64,000 nucleotides of DNA from Dolomedes plantarius (lineage: Eukaryota; Arthropoda; Arachnida; Araneae; Dolomedidae), in NCBI GenBank assembly GCA_907164885.2, contig OU015493.1:53474802-53538801 (forward strand), given 5' to 3'. Below, in pieces: positions 27,301-39,300 of the stretch. The notes beneath the pieces were generated by a model. The model searched no databases. It was not told the DNA's origin and saw only the letters and a list, made by a program, of their open reading frames with translations. The position numbers were made by a program, and so were the translations under genes. How positions within the stretch are numbered: the stretch's first letter is position 1; each line of letters opens with the position of its first letter.

Positions 27301-30300
27301 AGTGAAATATAATTGTTTTATTTACTTTTCTATTTTGCGTTTAGTTAATTTTCCAATTGTTCAGAAATTATTCAAACAGAATTTATTACTTTAAATATTT
27401 CAATAGGGGGGGTTACAGTTTATTCTTTCATCATTTTTTATTATTATTCTCATGTAGGAATTAAGGTGACTGTCTATGTTCGGAGTCAATTTAAAAAAAA
27501 AAAAAATTTAAAGGTTTTTTTCATCTTTTATGGTAAAATAACACTTAAAAATTAAAAAAAGAGACAAAAGCTTACCTGTAAATAGCATACATACTTTTTT
27601 ATAAATTGGTCAATTTGAAGTAATTTTTGATGAAATTTGCCTAAAACACCTATCTCTCTGCACAAAATCTTAAAGCCCTCACACATGATATTTTAATTTC
27701 CCTCTCACACATGATACATATGACAGTTATCTTCTAAATTACCTACAATCTAAGAGAAAATTTTAAAATGCAAAAATAATACATGCAATTTTATATTTCT
27801 ATATGAAAATTTTCCCATATTCGTGATTCCTTTCCTTATAAAAACAGCCCTAAATAAAAAACTATTTATTATACACCAATTATTGTTCACTTTTTGTTTA
27901 TTTTGTATTTGCTAAGGAAATTGTGTTGTTATTAGATATTTTTGAAGACCAGTGAAATATTTGTTTATTTTGTATTTGCTAAGGAAATTGTGTTATTATT
28001 GGATATTTTTGAAAGCCAGTGAAATATAATTATGTTCTTTACTTTTCCATTTACTTAATTTTTTAATTGTTCAGAAATTAATTGTTAAAACAGAATTATG
28101 TTTCAATATGAACATTTTCCCCGATTCATCATTCCTTTCCTTATAAAAACAGTTGTTCACAAATTAATTGTTCAAACAGAATTTATTACTTTAAATATTT
28201 CAATGGGTGTGGGGGTACAGTTTATTCTTTCATCATTTTTTATTATCATTCTCAAGTAGGAATTAAGGTGACTGTCTACGTTCGGAGTCAATTTAAAAAA
28301 AAAATTTTAAAGGTTTTTTTCATCTTTTATGGTAAAATAGCACTTAAAAAAAGAGACAAAAACTTACCTGTAAATAGCATACTTTTTTATAAATTGGTCA
28401 ATTTGAAGTAATTTTTAGTGAAATTTACCTAAAACACATATCACTCTGCACAAAATCTTAAAGCCCTCACACATGATATTTTAATTTCCCTCTCATACAT
28501 GATACATATGACAGTTATCTTCTAAATTACCTTCAATCTAAGAGAAAATTATTCTTTCCTCATTTTTCATTATCATTCTCAAGTAGGAATTAAGGTGACT
28601 GTCTACGTTCGGAGTCAATTAAAAAAAAATTTTTTTAAAGGTTTTTTTCACCTTTTATGGGAAAATAGCACTTAAAAATTAAAAAAAGAGACAAAAACTT
28701 ACCTGTAAATAGCATACTTTTTATAAATTGGTCAATTTGAAGTAATTTTTAATGAAATTTACCTAAAACACATATCACTGTGCACAAAATCTTAAAGCCC
28801 TCACACATGATATTTTAATTTCCCTCTCACACATGACACATATGACAGTTATCTTCAAAATGACCTAAAATCTAAGAGAAAATTTTAAAATGCAAAAATA
28901 ATACACGCAATTTTGTGTTCCAATATGAAAATTTTTCACACTTTTATTGAAACTTCATCTGGTGGACGGATGGCTTGAGCGTAGCTAAGCGAAGCCTGAG
29001 CCTAGCCGGGTGAAGCCCGGCTAGTGTTAAATATCAGGGGATTAAGACTAAGTCCTGCATACAAACAGTCATTTAGAGAAAGTTCACCTTCTCCGTGTGC
29101 GCTGGCATCAAAAACAATTCATTTTTTGGAACTGACAGAGTCTCTATAAACCATAGAAAATGGTAGATAAAATAGTGTTTTATCGCTTTGAACTTTGTCA
29201 TTTGTAACTTTTTCGATGATGCCTTTATTTTCATAATCGTTTAGTATCTCATGATAATCGTTATACAGTTCCAGATGCTTCTCAAATTTTCTATTCAAAT
29301 GATCCAGTCGTCTCCTGGCAACTGTTAAGTTATAATTTAATTCCCTGAAATCCCGTTTCCATGGTAACCTAACTTCATACCTCTCATTTTTGTAGCATAT
29401 AGAATCCTTAAAAAGTGTCATGGCTTTGCCTTCCTCGTCCGAGTGTGCATCTTGGAATATGCCAATCGATTCCAATTCCCAAAACTGTTGTAACCCCTCC
29501 TCAATGCGATCCTGAATAAAATAACACTGAGAATCATTTGGACGTACTGCGGGAATCGAACCTGTCACCATCCATCCGAAGACTGTCTCAATTAAAATGA
29601 TAGTTACCCATTACCTGGATTTGATTTCCTTTTAGCAATTCGTAAAATACGTCAGCTCCCAGAAGAAGCAATATTTTTTGAGGTAAATAAAATTTAGGAT
29701 TCGCGTACTTTATGTTTTCCGGCAAATTTAAATTAGAAATGTTTATTTTTTCAGATGGAACATTCCCAGCAATTTCGGGCAAAATCAAAAATTCAAGTTT
29801 CTTATTAAAGGATTCTTCATCATTCGTTATACGCGTACAAATCTTTTCAGTAATTGGTACTACTGTATTTTTTAGTCCAATTAAATTTGCCCTACATCGC
29901 GATTTTTGAAAGCCTAATAAATTAGCTGTGTCTTCAATTATTAAATTCCTCATAGATGCGGAGTCACATAAAGCATTTAACTCCAACCAATTTCCGTTTG
30001 ATTGCACAACTTTTACTTTCACCATGGAAAGTAGAACATTTTTGCTTGCATTAAGTGAATATAAACAAGATGCATTTTTCAGCTCATGATTCGTAAGGCC
30101 ATCTGGCACCTGAGATCGCACAAAACTTTTCTCTTCGTTCGCCGCCAAATCATTGGCGCCGTTGCCATTTTTGTTTTGTTTATTCTTTTCGACAGAAAAG
30201 TTCACGCCGTGTAACATTGTACTATGATTTCTGTTACAAGTTTTACATTTTAAATGTATTTTCTTGCATTTAGACATTGCATGAAACCCAAGACAGTTAA

Positions 30301-33300
30301 AGCATAAATTAAATTTCATGACATATTTTAATCTTTCATCTGCGTTTGAATCAATAAACCTTTTACACCTGAAAATGGGGTGCGATTCTGTGCATCCTAA
30401 CATACAGTTATTTTTCTCATTTTTCACTATTAACGTTTTGAATTTTGGGGTTGGTTCCCGTTTAAATTCATTTCCTCCCAGACCTCTGTTAACATTTTCC
30501 AGAGCTTGACATCTTTTGGTTAAAAAATCCGTAAATTTTTCCCAACTCAGCAATTCGGATCCCAATTCCATTTCGTATAATTTACGTGTATCAATATCAA
30601 TTCATTGAAGAATTGCATAAATTAATATTGCTTCGCATAGAGGGTTTGTCTCTAATTTTTACTGTTTTAATGATCGCAAATTACTTTCGATTTTGACAAG
30701 CATCTGTCTTAAATTAGATGCGGATTCACATTTAACTTTAGAACAATTAAATATTTCACTAATATGACTCATAATAAGCAAGCGTGTGTTCTCAAAACAT
30801 TTTTTTAGTGCCTCGAATAAACTAGTGTATGTATCATTTACCGTAATTAATTGTTTGGCACTACCCTTAAGTGCTTATTGAAGATAAAATAATTTTTGTT
30901 GATCTGACAACTCATCATCATCATCAATTAATGACATAAATTGCATTTTGAATGACAACCATTCAACATATTGACTAGAAAACTCGGGAAGATTAATTGA
31001 CGGTAATTTTAATTTACAGTTACCAGAGGACTGACTGTTTTCAACATTTGAAATAGAATTTGGTTTGAGAAGTTTTTGAAAGCTTACCTCGCATGTGTCG
31101 AGGTCAATTTGCAGCTCCTCCAAACTTGCTTCGAAAGCTGGTAACTCAGCATCAGAAAGAGTGCAATAACATTCACTGTGTAGATCCTCTAACTTGCTAC
31201 GCAATTTTTCAGTTGTATTCAGTTTTTAAATAATATCCGTTTTATCCACAGGCACCTCATCTTGTAAAATCGTCTTTAATCTTGTTATTTGTCCACGAAT
31301 ATATCCTTGTTTCCGATTAAATACAGTTATTTGCGAGAGTTCACCGGGAGCCATTTTGAATCAAGTTTCGTTTCGGTTTCTTCAAAAATGTTAGAACAGT
31401 TCGCTTTCCATCGGCTCGTCGATGACCATGTAGCGTGATTGTCCGTCGAATAGATAGAAGACTGTAATTTCTGTTGACTGGTGGATCTTGTAAGTAGAAT
31501 TTATCAGGCATACAAAACTTGGATAACTTTAACTTTATTTTAAAACTTTAAACAAAATAATAAAGATACTGTCCAGCAGTATATTCAAACAAATAATCAC
31601 ATCTATCTTGATGCTGACTGCAACTTGCTTGCTGGCTCACTGACCAAACTTGGCCTTTTATATCATCATGTGAAAACAAATCTGCATATCCTGAAAAATT
31701 TGTGCATGTGATGCCATTTGATTAAAAAGAAATTTAAACCCAGGGTTGAGGTGTACCTGACTTCAAAATACTCAATCATTATTTGATGACCTCATACCTG
31801 GGAACCAATGAGTAATTAACAGGCTATCAAATTACATCACATGCCTATCATACTACAACTACAACTTCCTCCAAATGAAAACATTTGCTGAGGTAAGTGA
31901 ACAGCTCTTAGTATGCAGCAGAAAAAAGGTAATTATCAATTACAATTAAAACATTTAATTTAAACTGACTGTAATTTGACTGAAGACTGTAATTTCCACA
32001 AATACTTTAATAAACAACATCTATTTACAAACATTTGAATACATATTATGTATCTAGAAACAAACGTATCAAGTGACAAAACGTATCGAGAGACAAATGT
32101 ATCATGAGTATACAGAACGTAAGGGAAAAAAAGGTTCCGCTTTTCGCTTGCTTGTAATAGCCTTGTTCACATCGAGCAGCGCTAAATCCAAGGAGGCGTG
32201 CCGTATAACGAGGAAAGAAAATTTCAAATTCTTAACAACTATTCAATGCTTACTTACAGGCATAAAACTGGAAAATTTGTGTTTTTAAAGGGCGACATAA
32301 AGACCTGCACTCTAAGATACTCAATCCAACACTTGTTTGTGGGAAGTATGTTTTAAGTCTGTAATATATTATGTACTTTTCAGGCTCTGTAATTAGAGAA
32401 TTAATTAAATTTTGTAACAATGATTCATATGCCTTAAATCTTTAAGGACACATTATTTTCCGCACCTCTTTAAATTTTTTTTCAGTGTGATCTTAACACT
32501 GACGACCAAAACTTGATTTCTTCAGCTTATTCCAAAAGACCGTTCTGGCCCAGAACCAGAAGTGGTTTACCCTCTCCCCCATAACATCCCAATGATTGTA
32601 CTGAAATTTGTCATGGTAGCATGCGACCCCTCTAACAGCAGTCCCCTCTATCAGCAACAGGTCATAAAGAATGCAGGGATCGATTCTAGACAATAAAAGA
32701 CCATCGAACAGATAAGAGAATGACTCTGTGGTGACATTGAACTGTTGGTAAAATGACCACCTACCAGGCACTGGGGGGGGGGGGGAGGCAGTCTATGAGA
32801 ATTTTGGCTGGCAGTCTGGACTTCTCAAAGTTCGGCCGGCTAGGCTGGCCTCCGGCCTTCAGAGGGTTAAAAGTAAAATTTTTTCTAGGGTGGCCTGTAT
32901 CACCCAGTTTTAGTCACACTCTCTCCTTGTTATTTTATCATAAATTTTAAAATGGCTGCTCTTGGAATTCAACCTAGACCTTTTGTTTTCCAGATGAATA
33001 TGTTGATCATTACACCTTCAAGTCATGTCAATATCTTCCTTCATTAACTTTGCATTGTATTATTAAATAGGATGCATTCTTTGGGAAAGATCTACTCCTG
33101 TCTTGCAAAAAATTAAACAAATCTGTTGATGTACCCGATTCTGGACAGGACTCCAAAGCAACCTCTGAAGATGCCCCTAAAGGGAATTCTGAAGCAAATG
33201 CAACTTCTGATGGAAAGGCTTCTACTCGTGTGCCTGAGGTATTGTCAATACTTTTTTCTCCACTTGGTATAATGAACACTGAATCTGATGACTGCTGAGT

Positions 33301-36300
33301 TACATGTTAAACTATTAAATTTTTTAAAATTTAGATCTTCTGTTTTTTCCAATGTTTTGTTATAAAAAATAAATAAATTTCTAGTTGAGTATAATTAAAA
33401 AAAAAAAAAGAAAAAGTTTTTTTTTGTTGGTTGATTTGTAACACTTGCAGTAGTACCACAAATGCTAATATTAAATTTGTTTTAATTTTAAGATCTTTGA
33501 TGTCCAGTAGTGTACAAACTTTTTTCAACTGCTTTCCACTTTTTTTAAATAAAAATCACTACTGCAATGAAATTTTTTTGGCAGTAGCAAATTAAAAAAA
33601 AAAAAATTTGAAAAATGTTAGCCAATTTTTTTTTAAGGAAAGGAAAGAAGTAAACAAATTTTGACAAACCATTTTAAAACTCAGTGAACTATAGAATTTA
33701 GGTATATATTTACTTTGCATAATAACAATGAAAATATGTTTTGCTTACCTTCTGCATTTATTTTTGGCAAATCTCATTCAAATAAAACTTCATAATTAAA
33801 TATTTATATGTATTTGTATTTCATTTAGGTAAAAATTAATAGCTATTAAATTAAAAAAAAGCATGATTTCAAAATTTTAAGCTTCATGTTAAAACAGTTC
33901 ATATTAATATAGTTCTTTTATTTATATAAAACTAAAATAGAAAAAAATGAATGAGGAAGGTATTTGTTCATATTTGGAAATATAGTTTTGAGAGGGCTAC
34001 TCTCATATCATCTTCTAGGTTAAGTCTAATTAGTTTTTAAAGCTACTGATTTTGAAAACCCAGTCTCACACAGATAGGTAGAAAGAAAAGGCTGCAATAG
34101 AAGTATAGCTTTTAGCAGATGGACTGTTTGACATCTTTAACAATATCATATATATTTTTTAATATATATATAAAATAAATAAAAATATTAGATGTCATTA
34201 TAGAAATTTAAAGCACATTTTTTAATTAAATAATTAAATATGATATAAATTTATTTCAAATTATCCAAGACCCCTCCAATATTTGCCATGATTCTTGTTT
34301 ACACCACTAATCTAGGTGACTGATTCTGAATCTGTGATTGATAATGCAGTAGGATAAGTTAACGGTTTATGGAATTAGTAAATTAAATGGTTGCAGTGTG
34401 CTACTAATGCTATTATGCTGTGGCAGGAATTTATAATTGTCTTTTTACCTATTCCTGTAAGTATTGAAAGAACATGATCTATTTTTGTAGCACAAGAATT
34501 AAAATTTGCTCAGTATAGGTCATAGTTCTTCTTATGAAATAATTACTTCTTTTCAAAGGAAATCTTATCAAAGTTGTGTCTATGTTATACAATTATAGAT
34601 TCCTTATACTTTAAATTTAAACTGTGTTTAGGTACTTCTTTTAGATTTCTAATCAGACTCCAAAAAATTATACTCAGTACTTATCAACTGTGTAAAATAC
34701 ACATATATCTGCAGATAATTATCTAAATTTTGTATATTTTTTATCTAGCTGTATGAATGTCATTTAAGTGATGTATCAATTAAGATTGTATGATAAACAT
34801 TCTTATATGTTGTTACCAACAGACCATTATTTTTCCTTTAGGATGTGAAAGACTTTATGCCTACATCTGGGGCTGTAAAAGGCAAAGATGTCAACATAGC
34901 TTGTAAGTATGAAATTGCAAATCTAAAGTATTGTAAAATATCAAATTATATAAGCAAAACTTCATACCTTCACTGCAAGTTGGTAATCTGTATTTTTACA
35001 GGATATTTATCAGCCACAAAAGTCATGAGTCACAAAAAAAATCTCATTATTGGAAAACAGATCTTGAAAATCTGGAAAATGCCATGACGTTAAACATCAC
35101 TTTGCAAAGAATTTAGTTCTACCTTGAAAAAGAATTTTTCTCTACATGAAACATAAATCGTTGTCTTTTTTTTTCTTCTTTTAATTAAAGTCACTTTTTT
35201 GGAAATCAAAGTAGTTCACAGTTAGCTATTTGTTAAAATAAATTTATTTAATTTTTTAAGTTATAAATTGCAAAATTGAACCCCCTTTTCTTCCATCTTA
35301 ACATTACAATCCATTTACTTCCGAGTTTCAAAAGCATGAAAAGTTTTTTTCAAATGATATCAGGCAGTGATCTCAGAGTTTTCTTATTTTGTTGCAATTT
35401 TATTACTAAGCATATCATAGATTGGCCATGTAAGAATTTTTTTGGCTTTAATGGGCAGATGTACCATTAAATAATTTTTATTTTCTAATGTGGCGACACT
35501 TGTCATGACACATTTGTCTTTTGTTATTCACTGCAATGTCTTGTTGGCTACTTTATTGTGGGAGCACCATTTAGGTGAGCCAGCATAGTTCCCTATGAGG
35601 GGGTAATATGTTAACAATCAAGCCTTATTCGGGATTTGATCTCCAGCCCACTGCGTGGAAGCTCACAACGCTAATGACTGTACCATGTGGTCATCTGTAT
35701 CATTAACATACAAATAATGATTTGCACAAAGTACAGAAAGGTATTAAAAAGCTAAACAAAATTTTCGTATTGATAATATTTGCAATATTTGAAAACATTG
35801 TAACTTTTATAATGATTTCTCTTGTCTTGCAAATTTTCAATTCATTTGTGCAATTCAAAGCCTTGTTAACTGCTAAAGAAAATAATTTTTTTTTAGCAAA
35901 TATATCAGTCATTGTAATTTTTTTTTTCAGATAAAAGTCTGATAAAATCTGAAATAGAGAGTATCAAAGAAGAACATTTATCATCTACTTCTAGCCTGAA
36001 TTCTATTGATACTTCAGGTTGGTAATTCTTTTTCCATTCAAGAATGTGATGTTACGCTTTACTGTGTTATATAGCAATGCAGGGCATATTTCAGTTTTTG
36101 AATTGTAAAGTATAATTTGAAATTTTGTTCAATTTAGAATAGTTTAATATGATTTCTTTTTACCTCATCTATATGGTTGTCATTATCTTAAGAAAGAAAA
36201 AAGAACTTAAGACAAAGGTAGCCTCACTAAGTTATCTATTTGAATAAATTGAAAATAGGCTTCTCCTCTGATTTCTGTGAAATGTTGTAGAATACTTTGA

Positions 36301-39300
36301 AGGGTCATATAATATCTTTTTCTATGAGAAAAATATATTTTCAGTGATTGCAAAAATGAACAAAAAGTTTTTGAGAATCCTAGCCCTAAAGCCTTGTGAA
36401 TTTATACAATTTAGTTTTTGACAGGAAGGTTATATTATACAATATTTGAATGCACCAGAAAAGCAAACATAGCTAAAAATTTCAGGGCAAATGAAACATG
36501 ATTGAAAGTTTTTGAGTAGTGTACTTGAGGGGGTACAAATTCAGAATCATTTTTGCTGAATGTGGATGAATTCAGGTATTTTATTTGAGTTCTCACTATG
36601 TCACATAAGAAATGCAATACATTTAGGATATATGTGAAAGTAAGAATCTTATTGAGATAATAATCCAAATGAAAGCTGCATTATATTTTTCCAGTAGTAA
36701 TACAGCATATTTTAATAAGTTAGGGTGGCTCAAATTACTACAAAGGTTATTTGTTTTTTGAAGTTTGTTGAATTATATTAATTGCCGTTGTTTTGAACAT
36801 GTTGAAGTGCATTGATTTCAAAATAATCCATTTCTGTGGCAGTTGGATTATCCCCCTCCTTCCAGCATAGGGGAGAAACTAGCTTGGTTTGAAATTTTTT
36901 TTGTTTAGAAATCAATAAATTGACATGTCTATTTGTAAAATTTTGTGCTGTTTGGCTAAATTAATGTTACTCCAAGTTTTATTCCTCATAAATTTAAATT
37001 TTGCTTTATCAAAGGTTGATTGTAAAATTCCACATTCTTACCCATACATAATACCAGTTTAGTCTCATTCAATTCATAAACAAAATATTTGTTTACTTGA
37101 TGAAAATTGGAATTTTTTTAGATCATATTTTGGTTCAAAAACTGGTATTTTTAGTGTCCTTTTGTGTATAGTCTTTGGAGAAAAATACCTGAGTTCTTTA
37201 ACCTTGTTAATTATATATACATTTACTTAGAAATTTTGAGGGAAACCACTGAACTGTTTTTCTTGTATATTAATCTAAATTTTCAAATAGGTTTATTTTA
37301 TTGAATCTTAACTTCTAAGAATTAAGGATATAAAAATGCATTTTAATGGCCAATTTTTGTCACATTTGCAAGTAGAAAAGTTTCAGTACTGTAGCTATCA
37401 AATGGAATTTTGGGTTTCAAAATGTAAAATCATGTACTTAAAAAATAATTATTCCTTATTAAAATTGTGAAATTTGGGCTGTTCCAAAAGGTTTATTTTG
37501 ATGTTCAACATTTGGGACAAAACTGATATACTCTTATAATACCATTTCCAAATGAACATTCTTATTTGTAAAAGCATAAGTTAAATGTCTATAGATACTA
37601 CTATTCTAAATTCACTATATCTGCTACAGCAATACTATAGTTTTTTTTAAAATTATAGGCTTGCCTCAAATTGATAGTAAAGAGGTTGAAGATGTATTCC
37701 AGGGTGTTTTGCAAGATAAACGAAATCCTGTGCAGTATCGTAAGTTTATTATTCCTATTAATTTGTTCTTAAAACTACATCTTAGTGTTAAACCTGTTGA
37801 AGTTAAATATCTTATGTCATTAATATGCATTATTCAACTTTGGTGTAAAAATGTACTGTTTAATATAGATTTTGCATGAACTTGCATTTTACTTAATTAA
37901 ATTAGAATTGGGCTCGAGGTGGCCTTATGTAACATGCTGGCTTTCGGTTCTGAGGTTGCTCGGATTAAATCCCGGCATGTGGATTTAAATACTGTGTCTA
38001 GGCCGGATATGGGCATGTTAAATCCGTAGACTGTAAAGTCCCTCTATGAAGGTCAGAGAGGGTGGGAGAGGGTACAATCCCCCAGATGTCACCCCTGCGG
38101 ATGCTCGGTCAAAATTGTGGTTGTAACTAGCTAAGACAGACTCCAACCCTTGTGTTGCTAATCAGACTGGAGCCGCACACTTCAGTCTGAAGCCTATATG
38201 GATCTGGTCTGGAATTCTATTCCAGCCAAGGGCATAAGAAACAACAACAACATCAAATTAGAATTAATATCACTGCTTTGCTCTATGGAAAACAGAAAAA
38301 ATCCAGATAAAGTAAAAATGTATAAAAATCCTTTGCGGAGATCTTGGTTAGAAATGTGGACTCAGAGCAACCAAGTTATTTGTGTGTTGGAATTCAGTAC
38401 TGAGGGAGCTTGGTTCAAATCCCTACAAGCATCACCAAATGCCTTCGTGTCTATACTGGGTATGGGCACGCTAAATCCATAGGCTGCAAAGTCCTTCGAT
38501 TTGGTATGTGTGTAGGAGGAGGGTACAATTCCTCCAGAAATCTTCTCTTGGGGAGCTGAATTGAAATTTGGATGATGTTGGTTGACCACAATGCCTGCAT
38601 TACAAGGAACTAATCTTACGGTGACATAGGGCGAATGTTGAAACACAATGCCTGCTATGTTGGCAGGAGTGTGTGTGTGTGTGTGTGGGGGGGGGGGGGG
38701 GAGATTAGAAATGTTTGGATTTATTTTCCCCTACAAACTCTAAATTTATGTATAGGATAGTTAAAAATATAAATAGAATACAAAACGAAAATTCTTATTC
38801 AGAACTAAATTCATATTTTACTAAGCTAAATTAAAAAAAATATTGTACAAATTTATTAGAATCAATAGATATTTTAGCAAAGTACTTTCTAAAATATCTG
38901 TTGATTATCAATTGACCTAAAAAATTGACACATATAACTTACATAGCACATACTGTACATATGATTCACGTCTTCTTTTTAATGTTTATCTTATATTTAT
39001 ATGCTCTTATTTTGTTCAATCTTATTATTTTAATAATTTATTGTAGCAACACTTATAAAACAATATATCTCATATTAATTAAAAATATTTTGATTTGTTT
39101 GTGATAGTATAATAGATCCTCCACCTAATGGAGAGCAGATTGACATATTGCCAGAGAATGATGGCATCAAAGCATAAGGAAAAAAAAAATATTTGGCTAT
39201 TTAAAGATTATTAGATATGGTATCAAATTGCTCTAAACCCTGCTTTTTAATTAGGGATTATTTCATAATTAGACTCATCCTTTTATGCCTCAAACCAGAT

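Larger units (their letters stand above)
21600..29024 (+). mobile_element. Helitron inserted in BEL/Pao reverse transcriptase
   Basis: The 5' end TCTATATAAATAAAGCAG at 21600 follows host A; the 3' end has a hairpin (AGCCGGGTGAAGCCCGGCT, 29004-29022) and ends CTAG at 29021-29024 before host T. This is the classic A^T Helitron insertion without target duplication. Joining the two flanks restores a continuous RT frame (..NPLIF then N-MLIFF..). It is 7.4 kb with no Rep domain, only helicase fragments on the plus strand (25250-25452, 26565-26759), and contains further Helitrons and repeat arrays. Confidence 0.9.
18294..32237 (-). mobile_element. BEL/Pao LTR retrotransposon, near full length, interrupted by two insertions
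   Basis: Two LTRs starting TGTAGCGTGATTG and ending TTCTTAACA (plus-strand reading) are flanked by a perfect 5-bp target duplication ACTAT (18289-18293 and 32238-32242). Coding order on the minus strand is gag, zinc knuckles/protease, RT, RNase H, integrase, as in BEL/Pao. A purine tract (GGCGGGGAG, minus strand) directly precedes the 3' LTR at 18560. Span 13.9 kb; without the Helitron (21600-29024) and the 510-bp LTR insertion it is about 6 kb, a normal BEL size. Several frames are broken, so it is dead. Confidence 0.95.

Noticed and set aside
32769..32784. Poly-G runs (also 38687-38701 and 46229-46241) as functional signals
   Set aside because: They may be homopolymer slippage or sequencing or assembly error; nothing around them supports a function.
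36018..36025. Alternative donor GTAATT at 36022 for the small exon
   Set aside because: Using it changes phase and gives a stop within the next exon.
38198..38646. 94-codon frames on both strands
   Set aside because: They overlap SINE family A copies on opposite strands and have no family resemblance.
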